Shown here: positions 34,885 through 45,912 of the stretch, one piece after another | Layout: every line of letters begins with the position of its first letter | How positions within the stretch are numbered: position 1 is the first letter of the stretch | From: Porodaedalea pini | Taxonomy: Eukaryota; Basidiomycota; Agaricomycetes; Hymenochaetales; Hymenochaetaceae | DNA length: 64,000 nt | Reading direction: 5' to 3' | Assembly: GCA_002794775.1 (NCBI GenBank) | Contig: NBAY01000022.1 | Span: 310,001 to 374,000 of the forward strand | Notes under the pieces: model-generated | What the model was told of the DNA's origin: nothing | Seen by the model: the letters and a program-made list of their open reading frames with translations, nothing else | The model's database searches: none | Translations under genes and position numbers: made by a program

Positions 34885-37676
34885 ATGGCCGATGCCGCGT
34901 TCAAGGACGTTCCGGAGCTCTTCGAGGTCAGCCTTGCATCGACTTTATATTGATGTTTCCTGACCTTTGTGCAGAACGAGCTCGGCGAGGTCCTGACGGC
35001 GCGCACGGAATCATTGGGTAAGTGCTCCTTCAAACTCGAAGGGAGTCTCAGTCGTGTCTGATGCCCGTGCAGCTACATTTCGTGAACTTGGACCTCCAGA
35101 CCTCTGTCATGTTGTTAAAAGCACAGGAAGGAGCGGACAGAGAGATGTGAGTCGTCAGAAATCACAGCAAACGCGTTCACCACCACTGACAGCACTCCTC
35201 CAGCTCGGCTCGTATCACTACGTATCCGGCGTCGACGCGTCCTCCTCAGCATCCCTAGCAGCATACATAAACTCTCTAACATACTCCATCGACGACAACT
35301 CGACCTGGTTCTCAAAAAGCACGGCATGGAAGGTCCGCAGCGGCTGCTACTGGTGCGTCTCCTCAAGCCTCTAGTCTACGCGTTGGTATTGCTCCATTCA
35401 CTTAACGCATACGCATACCAGCTGTTTCAACGCATTTTCTCGCGTCGACGTGCGTGTCGATGTCAAAATCCCGGGCGGCGTACTGGCATACGTGATCGAC
35501 CTTCGCGGGGAAAGGTACGTGGTGCAACGGCCGCCTTGGCGTTAGTGTGGATAAGGAACACTGACGGCGGCCATATAGACACGATACGACGCCTGAGATC
35601 TGGCAGGAGACGTACCTCTCGGCACTGCTGCGCGCGATCCTATATGGAGACGACCCGACGTTCTGGCTGGAGGCGTACAGGCGGTTAGATTCTATCACGA
35701 CGCGAGAGGGTGAAGTCAGGTTTTTGGAGGCTGCTGGGGCATTATTCTCGCAAGGTATGTCTTCTCTAGTTGATGGAGCCCCGCCAAAAGTCCTAAGGCT
35801 AGCGCTTGTTTAAGGCTGGCAAGTCGGATCGGACCCAGAGATACAGGTTGCAAGTGTCGTTTCCAACCATTTGACTGCGGGCATCATGAAGTACTTTGGG
35901 GACAGCTTCCGACTCCAACAGGCTGCAAACCTCTTTGAAAAAGTCTCCGTTCACGAGCCAGAGGTCGCATCATTGTTAGCAAAGAGCTACATTGGCATGA
36001 GTACGTCCCACTTCCCTCCATCCGTTTCCAAATTTGAGCTCAAAAAGTAGTTTAGACGAGGAAGTCAAAGCGGTACAAATCATGGCGAATGCGCTTCGCG
36101 ACAACTCCCAATCGTACACACTCTTACACGCCCAATGTGACTTTCTACGAGCAAAGGGTAAATACGACTGGGCTCTCAAGCTTGCCCGACAAGCAGTGAA
36201 TTGCGCTCCAAGCGAATTCGTAACATGGGAGAAACTCACGACAGTTTATACGGAGCTCGGGCAATACGATTCAGTGCGTCAAGGACTTCTCTGATGATTT
36301 TATCATGACGAAACTGACCAGTTTCTTTCAAAGGCACTGCTCACTCTAAACTCATGTCCGATGTTCACCTACAACGGGCGTGACGCTCACCGAAATATCA
36401 CACCCAGCCGCATCAACCTACCCTACAAGCCCGCCATCGCAGACATCCTGCCCGAACGGCGCAAAACGGAGGACGACGAGGCGGACACCGCGCTGCAGCG
36501 GTTGCCTGCTCCCGGACTGAAGGGCACGTGGGCGCGCGCGTACGCACTGCTGACGAAACTCGTGTCGAAAATCGGGTGGGACGAGCTACTGAAGACGCGC
36601 AGCACAGTGTTCGTTATGGAGGAGGAGTATCGCATGCAGAAGGCGCAGGTGGACGTGCGCGCGTCGTCCTCGCCTGCGATACATGAGGACGGCACGGTCG
36701 CGCCTGTGCCTGTGCCTGGCGCCCCGGTTGCGGACGACGACGCGTCGACGCGTGGGGTCGTGTCGCCGACGTCCGAGAAAGGCGAGGACAGTGGGAGTGC
36801 GAGTCCTGACGGCAACGCAGCGGTGGAGGAACCGATGAAGTCGGATCTGAACGTCAATGAAATCCCGATGATCAAGATCTCGACGGAGTCAGATCGCGAG
36901 CGCGAGCACGCCTCGATTCGCGAGCTGAATGGGTCCGACAAACTGCAGAGCAATGGCAAGGGTGACGCGGCAGCTTCGGGGCTCGAGCGGCCCGTGCAGG
37001 CCGCGAGCGGGGAGAACAGCGAAGGGGATGGCGGCGACGCCTCCACTGCTACCAGCACGAGCGCCGCACAGGACGGTTTCTCCTTCAGCAACAAGCGGCT
37101 CTGCGAGCGGTGGCTGGACAACCTGTTCATGGTGCTCTACGAGGACCTGCGGATCTGGACGATCTTCCGCGCGGAAGTCGCACACTTCAAGACGCAGCAC
37201 GTCGCGTACCGCAAGACGGGGCTCGAGTGGGAGATCCTCGGCGAGCTGGGACAGCGGCTGCACCACCGCGAGGAGGCGAAGGAGGCGTTCCAGCGCTGCT
37301 TGGACTCGACGCGGTACTCGGTCAAGCCGTGGCAGAAGCTCATGGAGATCTATGCGGAGGAGGGCGATTTGCAGCGCACGCTGCAGACTGCGATCCGCGT
37401 GGCTGCGTATCAGCATAATGAGTATGCTGAGGCTGCGGTACGTTTTATTTTATTTTATTGCTCTCGTTTGTTTGGTATTCTTACGCTTTGACCAAATGAA
37501 CTGTGTAGTATCCGACGTCAATCGCGCACCAGCTCTTCAAACTCGGGCAGGTGCACGGACACGCGAAGATCTCGTATACGCTACTCAGCATGGGCCTCCC
37601 TGAACCGATCATGAAGGTGATGGAGAGTTACTTGAACTACGGCCAGGTCTTCCAAGTCGAGGGGTACGATTTCTAA
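34885..37676 (+). CDS. ChAPs-family exomer subunit (Chs5-Arf1-binding protein, Bud7/Bch1-like)
   Basis: About ten exons give roughly 760 residues, from MADAAFKDVPELFE to YGQVFQVEGYDF. ChAPs proteins form exomer with Chs5 at the trans-Golgi network and carry chitin synthase and other cargo to the plasma membrane. Family segments include GPPDLCHVVKSTGRS, YHYVSGVDASSSASLAAYIN, a long TPR-like helical array (SYTLLHAQCDFLRAKGKYDW, LARQAVNCAPSEFVTWEKL, SCPMFTYNGRD), and the C-terminal repeats AYRKTGLEWEILGELGQRLH and KPWQKLMEIYAEEGDLQRTL. A poorly conserved Ser/Asp-rich insertion (about 36650-37080) separates the two helical parts, usual for basidiomycete members. All splice junctions fit and the frame is clean. 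Confidence 0.9.
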
Positions 37677-38068
37677 TATTTTTTTCCTTTCCAAAAGCCC
37701 TCTGGGAGGGGGGGAATGCGTATATTTTATCTGTGCTACGTTGCGCGTTTCTTGTACCCTTTTATCCCTTATTCCTTTTCCTTCGCTTTTTTGTCTCGTA
37801 GTTTGCGCATATACAGTACCCACCTATTTGTTTTCTTAGACGTTGAGAATTGCTAGATTGAGTGACGTCGTCGGCAAGAAATGCGAGGTTCGGCATGGCC
37901 GGGCGGCGCGGATCGTTTGGAAGTCACCAGTTCTATTCCATTACTGCGCTCTTCCGCTAACTTCATCCGACCCTACTTCAGTCCTCCATCTCGTACTCAT
38001 ACTCGTACTCACGGCTCACATCTCACACCTCACACAAAGTCGCACCTCACAACCACTCGAATTCAAAC
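37677..38068. other. Intergenic, ChAPs 3' region to coiled-coil gene 5' region
   Basis: T-rich 3' UTR sequence at 37677-37800 is followed by a C/T-rich leader with repeated CTCACA/CGTACTC words before the ATG at 38069. No gene is seen. Confidence 0.45.
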
Positions 38069-39732
38069 ATGAGTTCCATATCGATCTCACCCGCCCTCTC
38101 CCGCCCGCGCTCGCCGCCGTACGGGCGCCTGCCGGGCCCGGTGTCGGCCCCTGCGAGCAAGAGGGAGCGCGAGCGCGAGGAGGCGCTGATTAATGCGTAT
38201 GAGGCGGAGGAGGAGCGCATTATCAATGTGCTGTCGAGGAAGCTTGAGCAGGTGCGTAATGGGCTGCGGGTTTCGTTTTTCGTTCGTTGAGGATGTGTGC
38301 TGACGGGTTCGTTTCGTAACCGGTGGATTATTTTATTTGGGGGGACGTGTTGGGTGTTCGGTTCGGTGGTTTGGGACTTGTGGGATATGGGATGTGGGAT
38401 GTGGGATGTGTGACGTGGTGGCGGGATGAATGGGCTGCGACTTGGACGACGACAAAATATCGGACTCGGCTGCAATATGGATACAGCTGCGGGAAGAGAA
38501 GATTAGTCTCGAGCGCGTGCACGAAGAGGAAGAAGAGGCACGGGTGAACCGTCTCGCACGCGAGCTCGCCGTGCTGCGGGTGCGGCAGCACCAGGCGCAG
38601 GCCCAATCGCAGGCGCAGCTGAACGGGTTCAACACAGAGGACGGGCCCGTCGCCGGTCCATCCTCGGGAATATCAACCTCGATGGCGATGACGTCTGGTA
38701 ACGGGGTGGCAAACGGTGCGGCAAACGGGAATGGGGTGAATGTGAATGGGATAGGCCCGCCGGACCCGAGCGCGGAGGTCCTGCTGAATGCGCTGAAGAA
38801 GGAGAATGAGAATTTGCGCTCCCGGCTTGGGACGGTCGAGCGCGAGTTTGTGCGCCTGACGCGCTTGAACGAGGTCTATCGCGAGGAGCTCATTAACCAT
38901 CGGCGGAGGGTACGTGCTACATGCTTCCTTTGTCTATGTTGCAATTTCATTAACAAGAGAAATTTCTGAAATTCATGGAATTTATGGGAAGTGCAGTTAG
39001 GCATCTCGGTGGATAACCTCATTGGCTTGACGAGTGCGGCGGATGCTTACTCGCAGCCGACGCATCGGCGTGCATCGTCGACAACGTCTACCTCGTCATC
39101 GTCGCCGACAGCATCTATGGTTGCTCTACCAGTGCTCCAAGCCCGCCCATCTTCGACGACGCATAGCGTCCCCATCCCGCGCACCTCCGCCGCCACGCAG
39201 TCACGGCGCGCACACGCCCCGGGACCGCCGCCATCGATCCCAGAGAGCCCCAATTCTCTGAGTCAGTCCCCGTCCTCAGTCGACTCGCCCTCATCCGTGC
39301 CCTCGCCCTACCTCGATTTCTCTCCCGTGCTGAGCGCGCTACCGGCGAGCTACGCAAGCGGCGCGACGCACCTGACGACGCCGCCAAGCAGTGCGTCATT
39401 GCGCGAGACGCCGCCCGCGCCGTATGGGACACCAGGCATGGGCGCGGCGATCGTGGGGCTGTCGTACCCGAGCGTCCCGCCGCCGTCGCTGTCGAGCTCG
39501 CTTGGATCACCCGTCGTGATGACACACATGCCGTCTCCCGGTCCCCGGTCATGGCCTTGGCTCCGGGCAGGAGCGACGGTACAGCCAGGGGAGCCGGCGG
39601 ACAAGCGTCGAGCGCGGGGCGCGGGTCGCGGAGACGGGGTCGCTTGTGCGGAGTCGCGCGGGAAGCGGTGCGTCGCTGCCGAACGCGGAACATGGCGTGT
39701 TTATGCCGTCGTTGGACGAGACGCGCGAATAA
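38069..39732 (+). CDS. Coiled-coil protein with Ser/Pro-rich C-terminal half, function unknown
   Basis: Four exons, 38069-38251, 38487-38909, 38997-39515 and 39571-39732, give 428 residues. Residues 25-105 and 150-195 are heptad-rich charged helices (EREREEALINAYEAEEERII; ALKKENENLRSRLGTVEREF), separated by an Asn/Gly-rich linker. The C-terminal half is Ser/Pro-rich and ends HGVFMPSLDETRE. The last intron (donor gtgatg, 55 nt) is inferred: it restores the frame and replaces a GC-rich run-on with a well-formed C-terminus. Intron 1 is unusually long (235 nt) and contains a GGGATGT minisatellite (38379-38412). Homology to named scaffold proteins was not recognised. Confidence 0.72.
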
Positions 39733-39852
39733 TAATTACTTGTCGGGGCGGTCCAGCCAGTGGTAGCCAACTGCTACGACTCGCCCTTTGTCCTCTGTAG
39801 CTAAGAATAAGACAATAGAAATACGTGTTACAGAGCACGTGCTAATAACGCG

Positions 39853-39860
39853 TGACGTCA
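39853..39860. promoter_or_regulatory. CRE/ATF-type palindrome TGACGTCA
   Basis: A perfect TGACGTCA octamer, the binding site of CREB/ATF-type bZIP factors, lies 123 bp upstream of the Hsp20 start codon. The fungal stress regulator Atf1 recognises this site, so stress control of the Hsp20 gene is plausible. Confidence 0.5.
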
Positions 39861-39912
39861 GGCCGGCCCCGAGTGCAACGCGTGGCTGCAGCGTGAAGTG
39901 ACTCGTATATGG

Positions 39913-39920
39913 TATATAAA
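39913..39920 (+). promoter_or_regulatory. TATA box of the Hsp20 gene
   Basis: TATATAAA lies 56 bp upstream of the ATG at 39976 and 53 bp downstream of the CRE octamer. TATA boxes are typical of stress-induced fungal genes. Confidence 0.6.
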
Positions 39921-39975
39921 GCCGTCTTTTCTCTCTCCGCCCCCGCGCTTATGCCGTGCGCGCGGTGTTAATAAG

Positions 39976-41848
39976 ATGGTCTACCAACAATTCCAGTATC
40001 AATGCCACCCATACAGTGAGCAGCAGCAGCAGCAACAACACTACTCGCCCCAGCAGACGCCGACACTCGACTTTGCGCCGCCCCCGCCCTCCCCGTGGGA
40101 CGAGCAGCTCGCAACACCGACACACGTCCTCGACGACGCGCAATTCGCGGCAGCTATGGCTGCAACGGCCGCGTATGTCCAGCAAGAGAGCCTCCTCCCG
40201 CCGATCACGACGCTTGAGATGGCGGAGGCTCAGGCTCAGGCTGAGATGTACACGAGGGCCGAGGAGCAACAGCCTGAAGGATCAACGCCAACGCCAACGT
40301 CGACGACAATGACAATCGCAACACCATCGACAACAACAACGCCTTTATCAGCCACAGCAGAAAAGACAACGCAGGAGGCGCAAGCCCGGCCGATTGAGTA
40401 TGAGTATCAGCCCCCGCAAGTCATACAGCTCGCCGAGCGCCCGCCGCGGCGCACCCGCAAGCAGACTGCTCAAACTCAAGCCCAACCTCGGGGCGAAGCC
40501 CGTGCACAAGTCCGAGTCCAAGTTCAAGCACAAGCACAGGCTCAAGCACAAGCTACTTCAAGTCAGACCCCGCCGGCGGCAAATTCACCCGTAGAACAGC
40601 AGCAGACTCGGACGCCCGGGAAAAATGCAGCGGTGACGAGTGTCCCGGCGCCTGGGCAGTGGTACGACATGCATGCATTGGCTGCGTCGAAGGCGCGTAT
40701 GAATACGAATGGCAGTACTAGTGGTGAACAGCAACCTCAGTTGCAGTTGCAGACGGCGCGGACAAAGGCGCGTCTGGCTGCACATCCGTACCCGCGGCAG
40801 CGGCGAACGGTGTCCGGGCCTGCTGCTATGAGCACGGCACATAGACAAGTCGACAACTCTGCGCCTGGTCACGTACCTGGGTGCGTCTTCAGCCCTTACC
40901 CTCTCCTCGCTCTACTGACACATTCATTATGCACACACACACAACATCTCATCCTCCTCCTCCTCTTCTATAATCCCAAAGTCCATCCGCCACCCTACCC
41001 ACACGTTCTCCAATAGTATCAATAGCACCGGCATCCGGTTCGGCTCCTTCAACGGCGCCTGGACCGCGCTATCTCGTCCGCACGGATGTGCACTACGACC
41101 TACGTACGAATACGCTCACCGCAATGCTCGAGCTACCAGGCGTCCCGCGTGCGGCCGTGCGCGTCGCGCTGGGCGATGACGCGCGCAACGGCACACGGAT
41201 GCTCGTCGTCCGCGGGCGGATGAGGAGGATTGCGTTCCCGCCGGCGGTGGTCAAAGATAGTTCTGGCGGTGTAAAGGGGAAGGAGAGGGAGAGGCAAGAT
41301 GGCGAGGGGATGGAGGACGAGGGATATGTGATTCGCGAGCGCAAATGCGGCGAGTTTAAGCGCGTGCTGGTCGTTCCACCAGAGACCAAGGTGCGTGTAT
41401 TTTTTCTTTACATTCTTCTTTTCCTTTTCGTTCCTCTGTCATACATTTTTCTGCTTGCTCTTCCTAGTCCCGCTGCTTCCCCTTTCCCCTCTGCCGTTCA
41501 TCCACAAATTGTCTTCGCAACTATCTTATTCATTTAATGAGGAAACTGACCTCGCGAACACGCGGCGCATAGCCTGAGCATATCCAGGTCTCCATGGCGG
41601 ACGGGATCCTCTTCCTGCGATACCCTGCCGGCGCACAGAGCGTGGTGCTCACGCAGTCAGGAGCTTTGAATTCAACACCGAATCCAACACCGGCTCCTGC
41701 TCAGCCTCAAGCGCGAGCGCCGATGCAGCCTCGGACGCAGGTATATTCACAGACTCAGGCGCAAACCGGATCGCCGCGGATCCAAGGCGGGATGCAGATA
41801 AACTTTCGTGTCGGGACTGCGCCGCCCGACTCGAACTCAAACTCATAG
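39976..41848 (+). CDS. Small heat-shock protein (Hsp20/alpha-crystallin) with long disordered N-terminus
   Basis: Three exons, 39976-40867, 41017-41390 and 41573-41848, give about 513 residues. Residues 1-300 are Gln/Pro/Ala/Thr-rich and disordered, including a poly-Gln run and (Q-A) repeats. The alpha-crystallin domain spans about residues 310-450: YLVRTDVHYDLRTNTLTAML, ELPGVPRAAVRVALGDD, LVVRGR, YVIRERKCGEFKRVLVVPPE and IQVSMADGILFLRYP. A Lys/Gly/Glu-rich loop is inserted before YVIRER. A short Gln/Ser tail follows. sHSPs are ATP-independent holdases; usual length is 150-250, so the N-terminus is exceptional. The intron 1 donor (gtcacg) is inferred from phase. The promoter has a TATA box and a CRE site. 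Confidence 0.85.
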
Positions 41849-43582
41849 TCGGTCAATGGCTACAACCAAAATTATCCTCGGAACCAAGAACAGGGCTTCG
41901 TGCAAACCGAGGCGGCCTGAGTCGCTTCTGTCTACCACGATCTTGTTTTTATGAATCGTCTCCACCCTACATAGGGTTATTCACGAAGCACACAAAATGC
42001 TTTGCTTCCATGACTAGGAGCATATTACTGAAACTCGCGGCCCTTTCCTTTATTCTCATGTTCATTCTCCTTGCCCTTCGTCTTGTTCCCAGTTCCTTCA
42101 AGTTGCTTTTGTTTTCCTTTCTCCATATTCGTATCATCTTCAAGTTCACTTCGATTTCTTGGATCTCCGATACTATAATTTAAACTCACCAGCGACAGCC
42201 CGCTCCTCTCACGTACATCCCTGATCTTCTAATCTTCCGCTAAGTAAAGGTACTCATCTTTATTCCCGTATTCCCGTTATCTTTCTTGACTATTCGAGCT
42301 TCTTGCTTTCTAAATGCTGTATATATATGTTTTGAAACTGTAGCATCTTGTTTTGTCTTTTGCGTAGTTTATTTTTTATCCTCATTTAGTAAATCCGTTC
42401 CCCGCACCACACCTATTGTTTCATTTGCCTCTTCTGCGCCTGCACTCCGACTTATTACACATCCCCGTACCCATGTTTTCTAGCTCCTCGGGCCGGCACT
42501 GCTGCTCTCGCCGTCCTTGCTTTTCAATTGCTCAGGCTTCCTGGCGATTCCGAGCCAACCTTTCCGGGTTCAGTCCCCTCGGACTCGGACAGCACCACAC
42601 CGTTCTCTTCCTTTCAAGTTGACATTCTTGTTTCGCCGTCCTTCGTCCAGATCTACTTTCCGGAGTCGCCTTTCAACTGACACGCTTCAGTCTTCTCTGG
42701 CTCCGAGTCGATTCCCATCTCGCCTCGTTTCTCTTTCAAGTCATTTATCTCCCACCCGCTGCGGGAACACACCTCCCTTCGCTGCACTTCATAGTACTAC
42801 CGCGCCGATGAGCTCTGGACTCGCGAGGCGCGTGTATGTATCTTCAAAATTAGATTAGCATCGTCATCGCCTCGTCTTCTTACCTATATGTATTTCCTCT
42901 CAAGGCACGAGTCATTCGCTAGCATCATGATATTGACAAGCTGTCCGACTCGGAGGGAAACTGTGCTCCAATTCGTCTTGATGCCCTCCTTGCATTGATT
43001 CTCAGTTAGAATCGATGGAGACTGTATCAGTGTTCACTGTATGGTCTCAGTAGCACTTGCGAAAAGATGGATCGGACATTGTCCCGCTCGCCTTTACCAC
43101 ATTCAGCTACATAGAGGTGCTGGCCTACTTCGGCACTCTCATTTGCATGAAAGCATAAAGCTTACTTTTATTTATGCTATGTGGCCCGCGCCTGAGCTTG
43201 ATCAGCAAACACGATAGCACGGCTCGGATGGCTTCAGACAATGGGCCATCCAGTCTTCTCCGACTCTAGATATCTGTCTGCCGAGTCTGAATGTGTCAAT
43301 CTCCCTGCTTCAGTGTAGGATGTCTGGATGACGAGTATCCGAATTATGAAATAGTCTGCCAGAGATTCGGATTTGGAGGAAGTTCTCGTGGGCAGTCTCG
43401 TTCCGCCAGAGAAGCGGCATGAGCTTGTTCGAACCAGATTTATAAAAATGTACATATACATAGATCTGCGTGAACGAAGATAATTTATGCGATGGTAGGG
43501 TGAGGCCGCCGATAAAATAGAGTAGGTTGCAGAGGACCAACAGATTCAATCACCTATAACAAATTTAGACAACTAATGTAAA
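41849..43582. other. Intergenic region, pyrimidine-rich then unremarkable
   Basis: 41950-42800 is a T/C-rich stretch downstream of the Hsp20 gene with only short frames. 42840-43580 shows nothing recognisable before the tRNA gene. Confidence 0.4.
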
Positions 43583-43679
43583 GGGCAATTGGTGTAGTGG
43601 CTATCACATTCGCTTTGCATATGTTTGTGTTCATCTTGTTATGTGCGAAAGGTCACGCGTTCAATCCGCGTATTGTCCA
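43583..43679 (+). tRNA. tRNA-Ala, anticodon UGC, with 24-nt intron
   Basis: The acceptor stem is GGGCAAT/ATTGTCC with discriminator A. The anticodon stem is TTCGC/GCGAA and the loop TTTGCA-T gives anticodon TGC. A 24-nt intron sits at the standard position one base after the anticodon. The T arm is ACGCG-TTCAATC-CGCGT. The mature length is 73 nt. Confidence 0.93.
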
Positions 43680-43840
43680 GTATGATTTTTATATTTTCAT
43701 TTTTATTTATCTTGTGAAGGAGATTAGATGAGTAAGGCAGTACTTGGAAATTTCAAAGCAGACCGGATTTGAATAGGACTATCAGTTGCTTCAATTCAAA
43801 GAAAAGAATGGGTTCCTATGGGTGAACGAGAATACCTTTG

Positions 43841-44296
43841 ATGAAGCCAGCTGTATATAGGTACCATACCAAGGAAAAACTCGACAAGCTCATTCACACA
43901 GAGAAGAAGAAGAAGGGACTCTCTTTCGGGGATAAACATCTCAAGACGCACCTTCTTGAGCAGCAAGAACGTACCCAGTTTATGTCGTTATGTCAACCAT
44001 TTCAGGACAAAGCAGATTATTTCGAAGGCGGACTGCCCAAACTGAGCGAGAAGCTACATACAGTGTAAGTGCTCAAGGAAGACGGTCTGGAGCAGGAACA
44101 TGCACCGCTCGTGGCGTATAGAGCGATTGAGGCATACAGGCGAGTGCAAAAGAAGAAGGCCGAGAGGAAGCTCGAGGCTAAGCAGAATTCAAAAACTACC
44201 GGCGGGCTCTTGAAGCACTTTGGTACGAAGAAGGAAGTGTCCAATCCCGCAGGCAAAGACACCGGAAACAAGGGGTCAGGGAAGTCGAGAGCTTGA
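43841..44296 (+). pseudogene. Fragment of a degenerate Lys/Glu-rich gene family
   Basis: The frame from 43841 is Lys/Glu-rich and helical, broken by TAA at 44066-44068 and continuing in the same frame to 44296. The segments YHTKEKLDKLI, KADYFEGGLPKLSEKLHTV and ERKLEAKQNSKTTGGLLKHF match in order the minus-strand pseudogene at 52514-53850 (YRAKLDEL, EADYFKSNTPTLSKELHEV, RRDLEAKGYSKT). A gtaagt at the stop could be a splice donor, so a functional short gene is not excluded. It is probably a dispersed multicopy sequence; the family is not identified. Confidence 0.5.
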
Positions 44297-45912
44297 GCCA
44301 GCGGAACGTACTGTAACTGTATGATTGTCTGTAATTTCATACAGCACTCCCGGTAGAATGTCCCTCGATTCAACTGTTCTAAACCATTTTTGCTTCCGGT
44401 GACCGTATTCTATAAGGTATTAGCGAAAAGAAAAGAAAATTATCATACGATGTTGAGTTGTACGCGACTGTGTAAGATGACCAAATGCCATTAATATTAT
44501 AATTACGAAGTGGTGAGCTATTATAATTGGTAGGTTTACTATCAACTGCATGCTTCCGGACCGGTGTATTAGCGGTGGACGTAGGAAGAGTTCATGTCGT
44601 CAGTGCCGCCGGGCTCCCCCGCTCGAATACCGCATTCGTATTCCGCGTTTCGGATGGTCTGAGAAGCATTCGGGACCTTGTAAAGAACCGACATAGAGTT
44701 TATGCTATGTAATGGTTCTTGCCTGAAAGCTCCGAGTCCGACGTAGAAGAAAGCCAGCGAACGCTATGGAGGAAACATTGGGAAATCGACAGGAATGTGC
44801 ACGGGATCGGAGGCTGTCACGAATTGTTTAAGACATACAGTGAGAAAAACGCGGAGACGGAAGCGAGGAAGCAAAGCGGGGCCAGAGAGACGAGTCTGTG
44901 CGCTGCGGGCTGCGGGAGCCAATACTCCGAGCCGCATGCGGCCGCCCGTGACCAGGCACTTCCGTAGTAGCAACCCAGAGGTTGGATACGGTTTCAGCCG
45001 GTTCTAAGCGGGTAGAAGCCGTGAGTTATAGAGGCCGCAGGTCAAGCAGACTGAGTGAAGGAGACTAGAGGGAGAGTGTGCGGTCACTTCATAAGATCGT
45101 GGTGTTGCTGGGCGTCCAGGAACGTACGTGCGGATCACATTATGTGCGCCCAATGGATAGCGAGCTGAACTACATGGGATGACCCAATGGGTTCGAAGAA
45201 ATGCTCAACGGCTTGATGTGAAATACTGGCCAAAAGGAAGTGTTCGGGCGTCCGTGTCTCTTCGTGTCGGAGAGTGCACATACAGAGGTCTCCGTGATTC
45301 ATCGTGGGGTAGAAAATAGAGAGGCCGATAAACATGGGGAAGCGAGAGCCTGCGTTCACATGTCCGTTGCTCTTGGATGAAGTTCAAGAATTTGACGGGA
45401 TCTTGAAATGCGGAGTCCGCACGTCTAGATCTGTGACGCACGGCTTCAGATCGTGCGGCAATAAATTTGAATATCGATGCCTCCTGTCTTTAACAGGCAA
45501 GGTTCGCACAAACAACATCATAAGAAACGTTGGGAACATGATATGACGAGGCACTCCGATACTCACTGGGGTCACTATTCCGTGTTCGTAGGGAGAACCT
45601 CACCGAGGCGATCGGTTATTAGTCGTGCTCTTGTCTTCGTCAAGCCCCAGCTTGGTTGGAATGCAGCAGTGGAGAGCTCTTGTCGTCATTGTTCCACATT
45701 TTTCGTGTTTGAGATATCAAAACTCCGATCGAATGCAGTCGTACGACGAAGAGTCGGTCCAGAAAAGTTCAAGTTGGAAAAAGTGTACAAACCTAAGCGA
45801 GTATTGTATTCGTGGGAATATTGGGGGCCGTGAAGCCCTCCCGAATTTATAGACCATCACCCGTCTCTTGCCACCTCTTGCATTCGCCCTTCATCCCGTC
45901 CTATTTCCAGTC
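44297..45912. other. Gene-free region upstream of ATP-citrate lyase
   Basis: Frames up to 118 codons (45477-45833) lack motifs. The last 100 bp, C/T-rich, are probably the leader of the ATP-citrate lyase mRNA. Confidence 0.45.

Noticed and set aside
36423..37130. 235-codon minus-strand Ser-rich frame inside the ChAPs gene
   Set aside because: It is a GC-rich shadow of the real plus-strand exon, which matches the ChAPs family.
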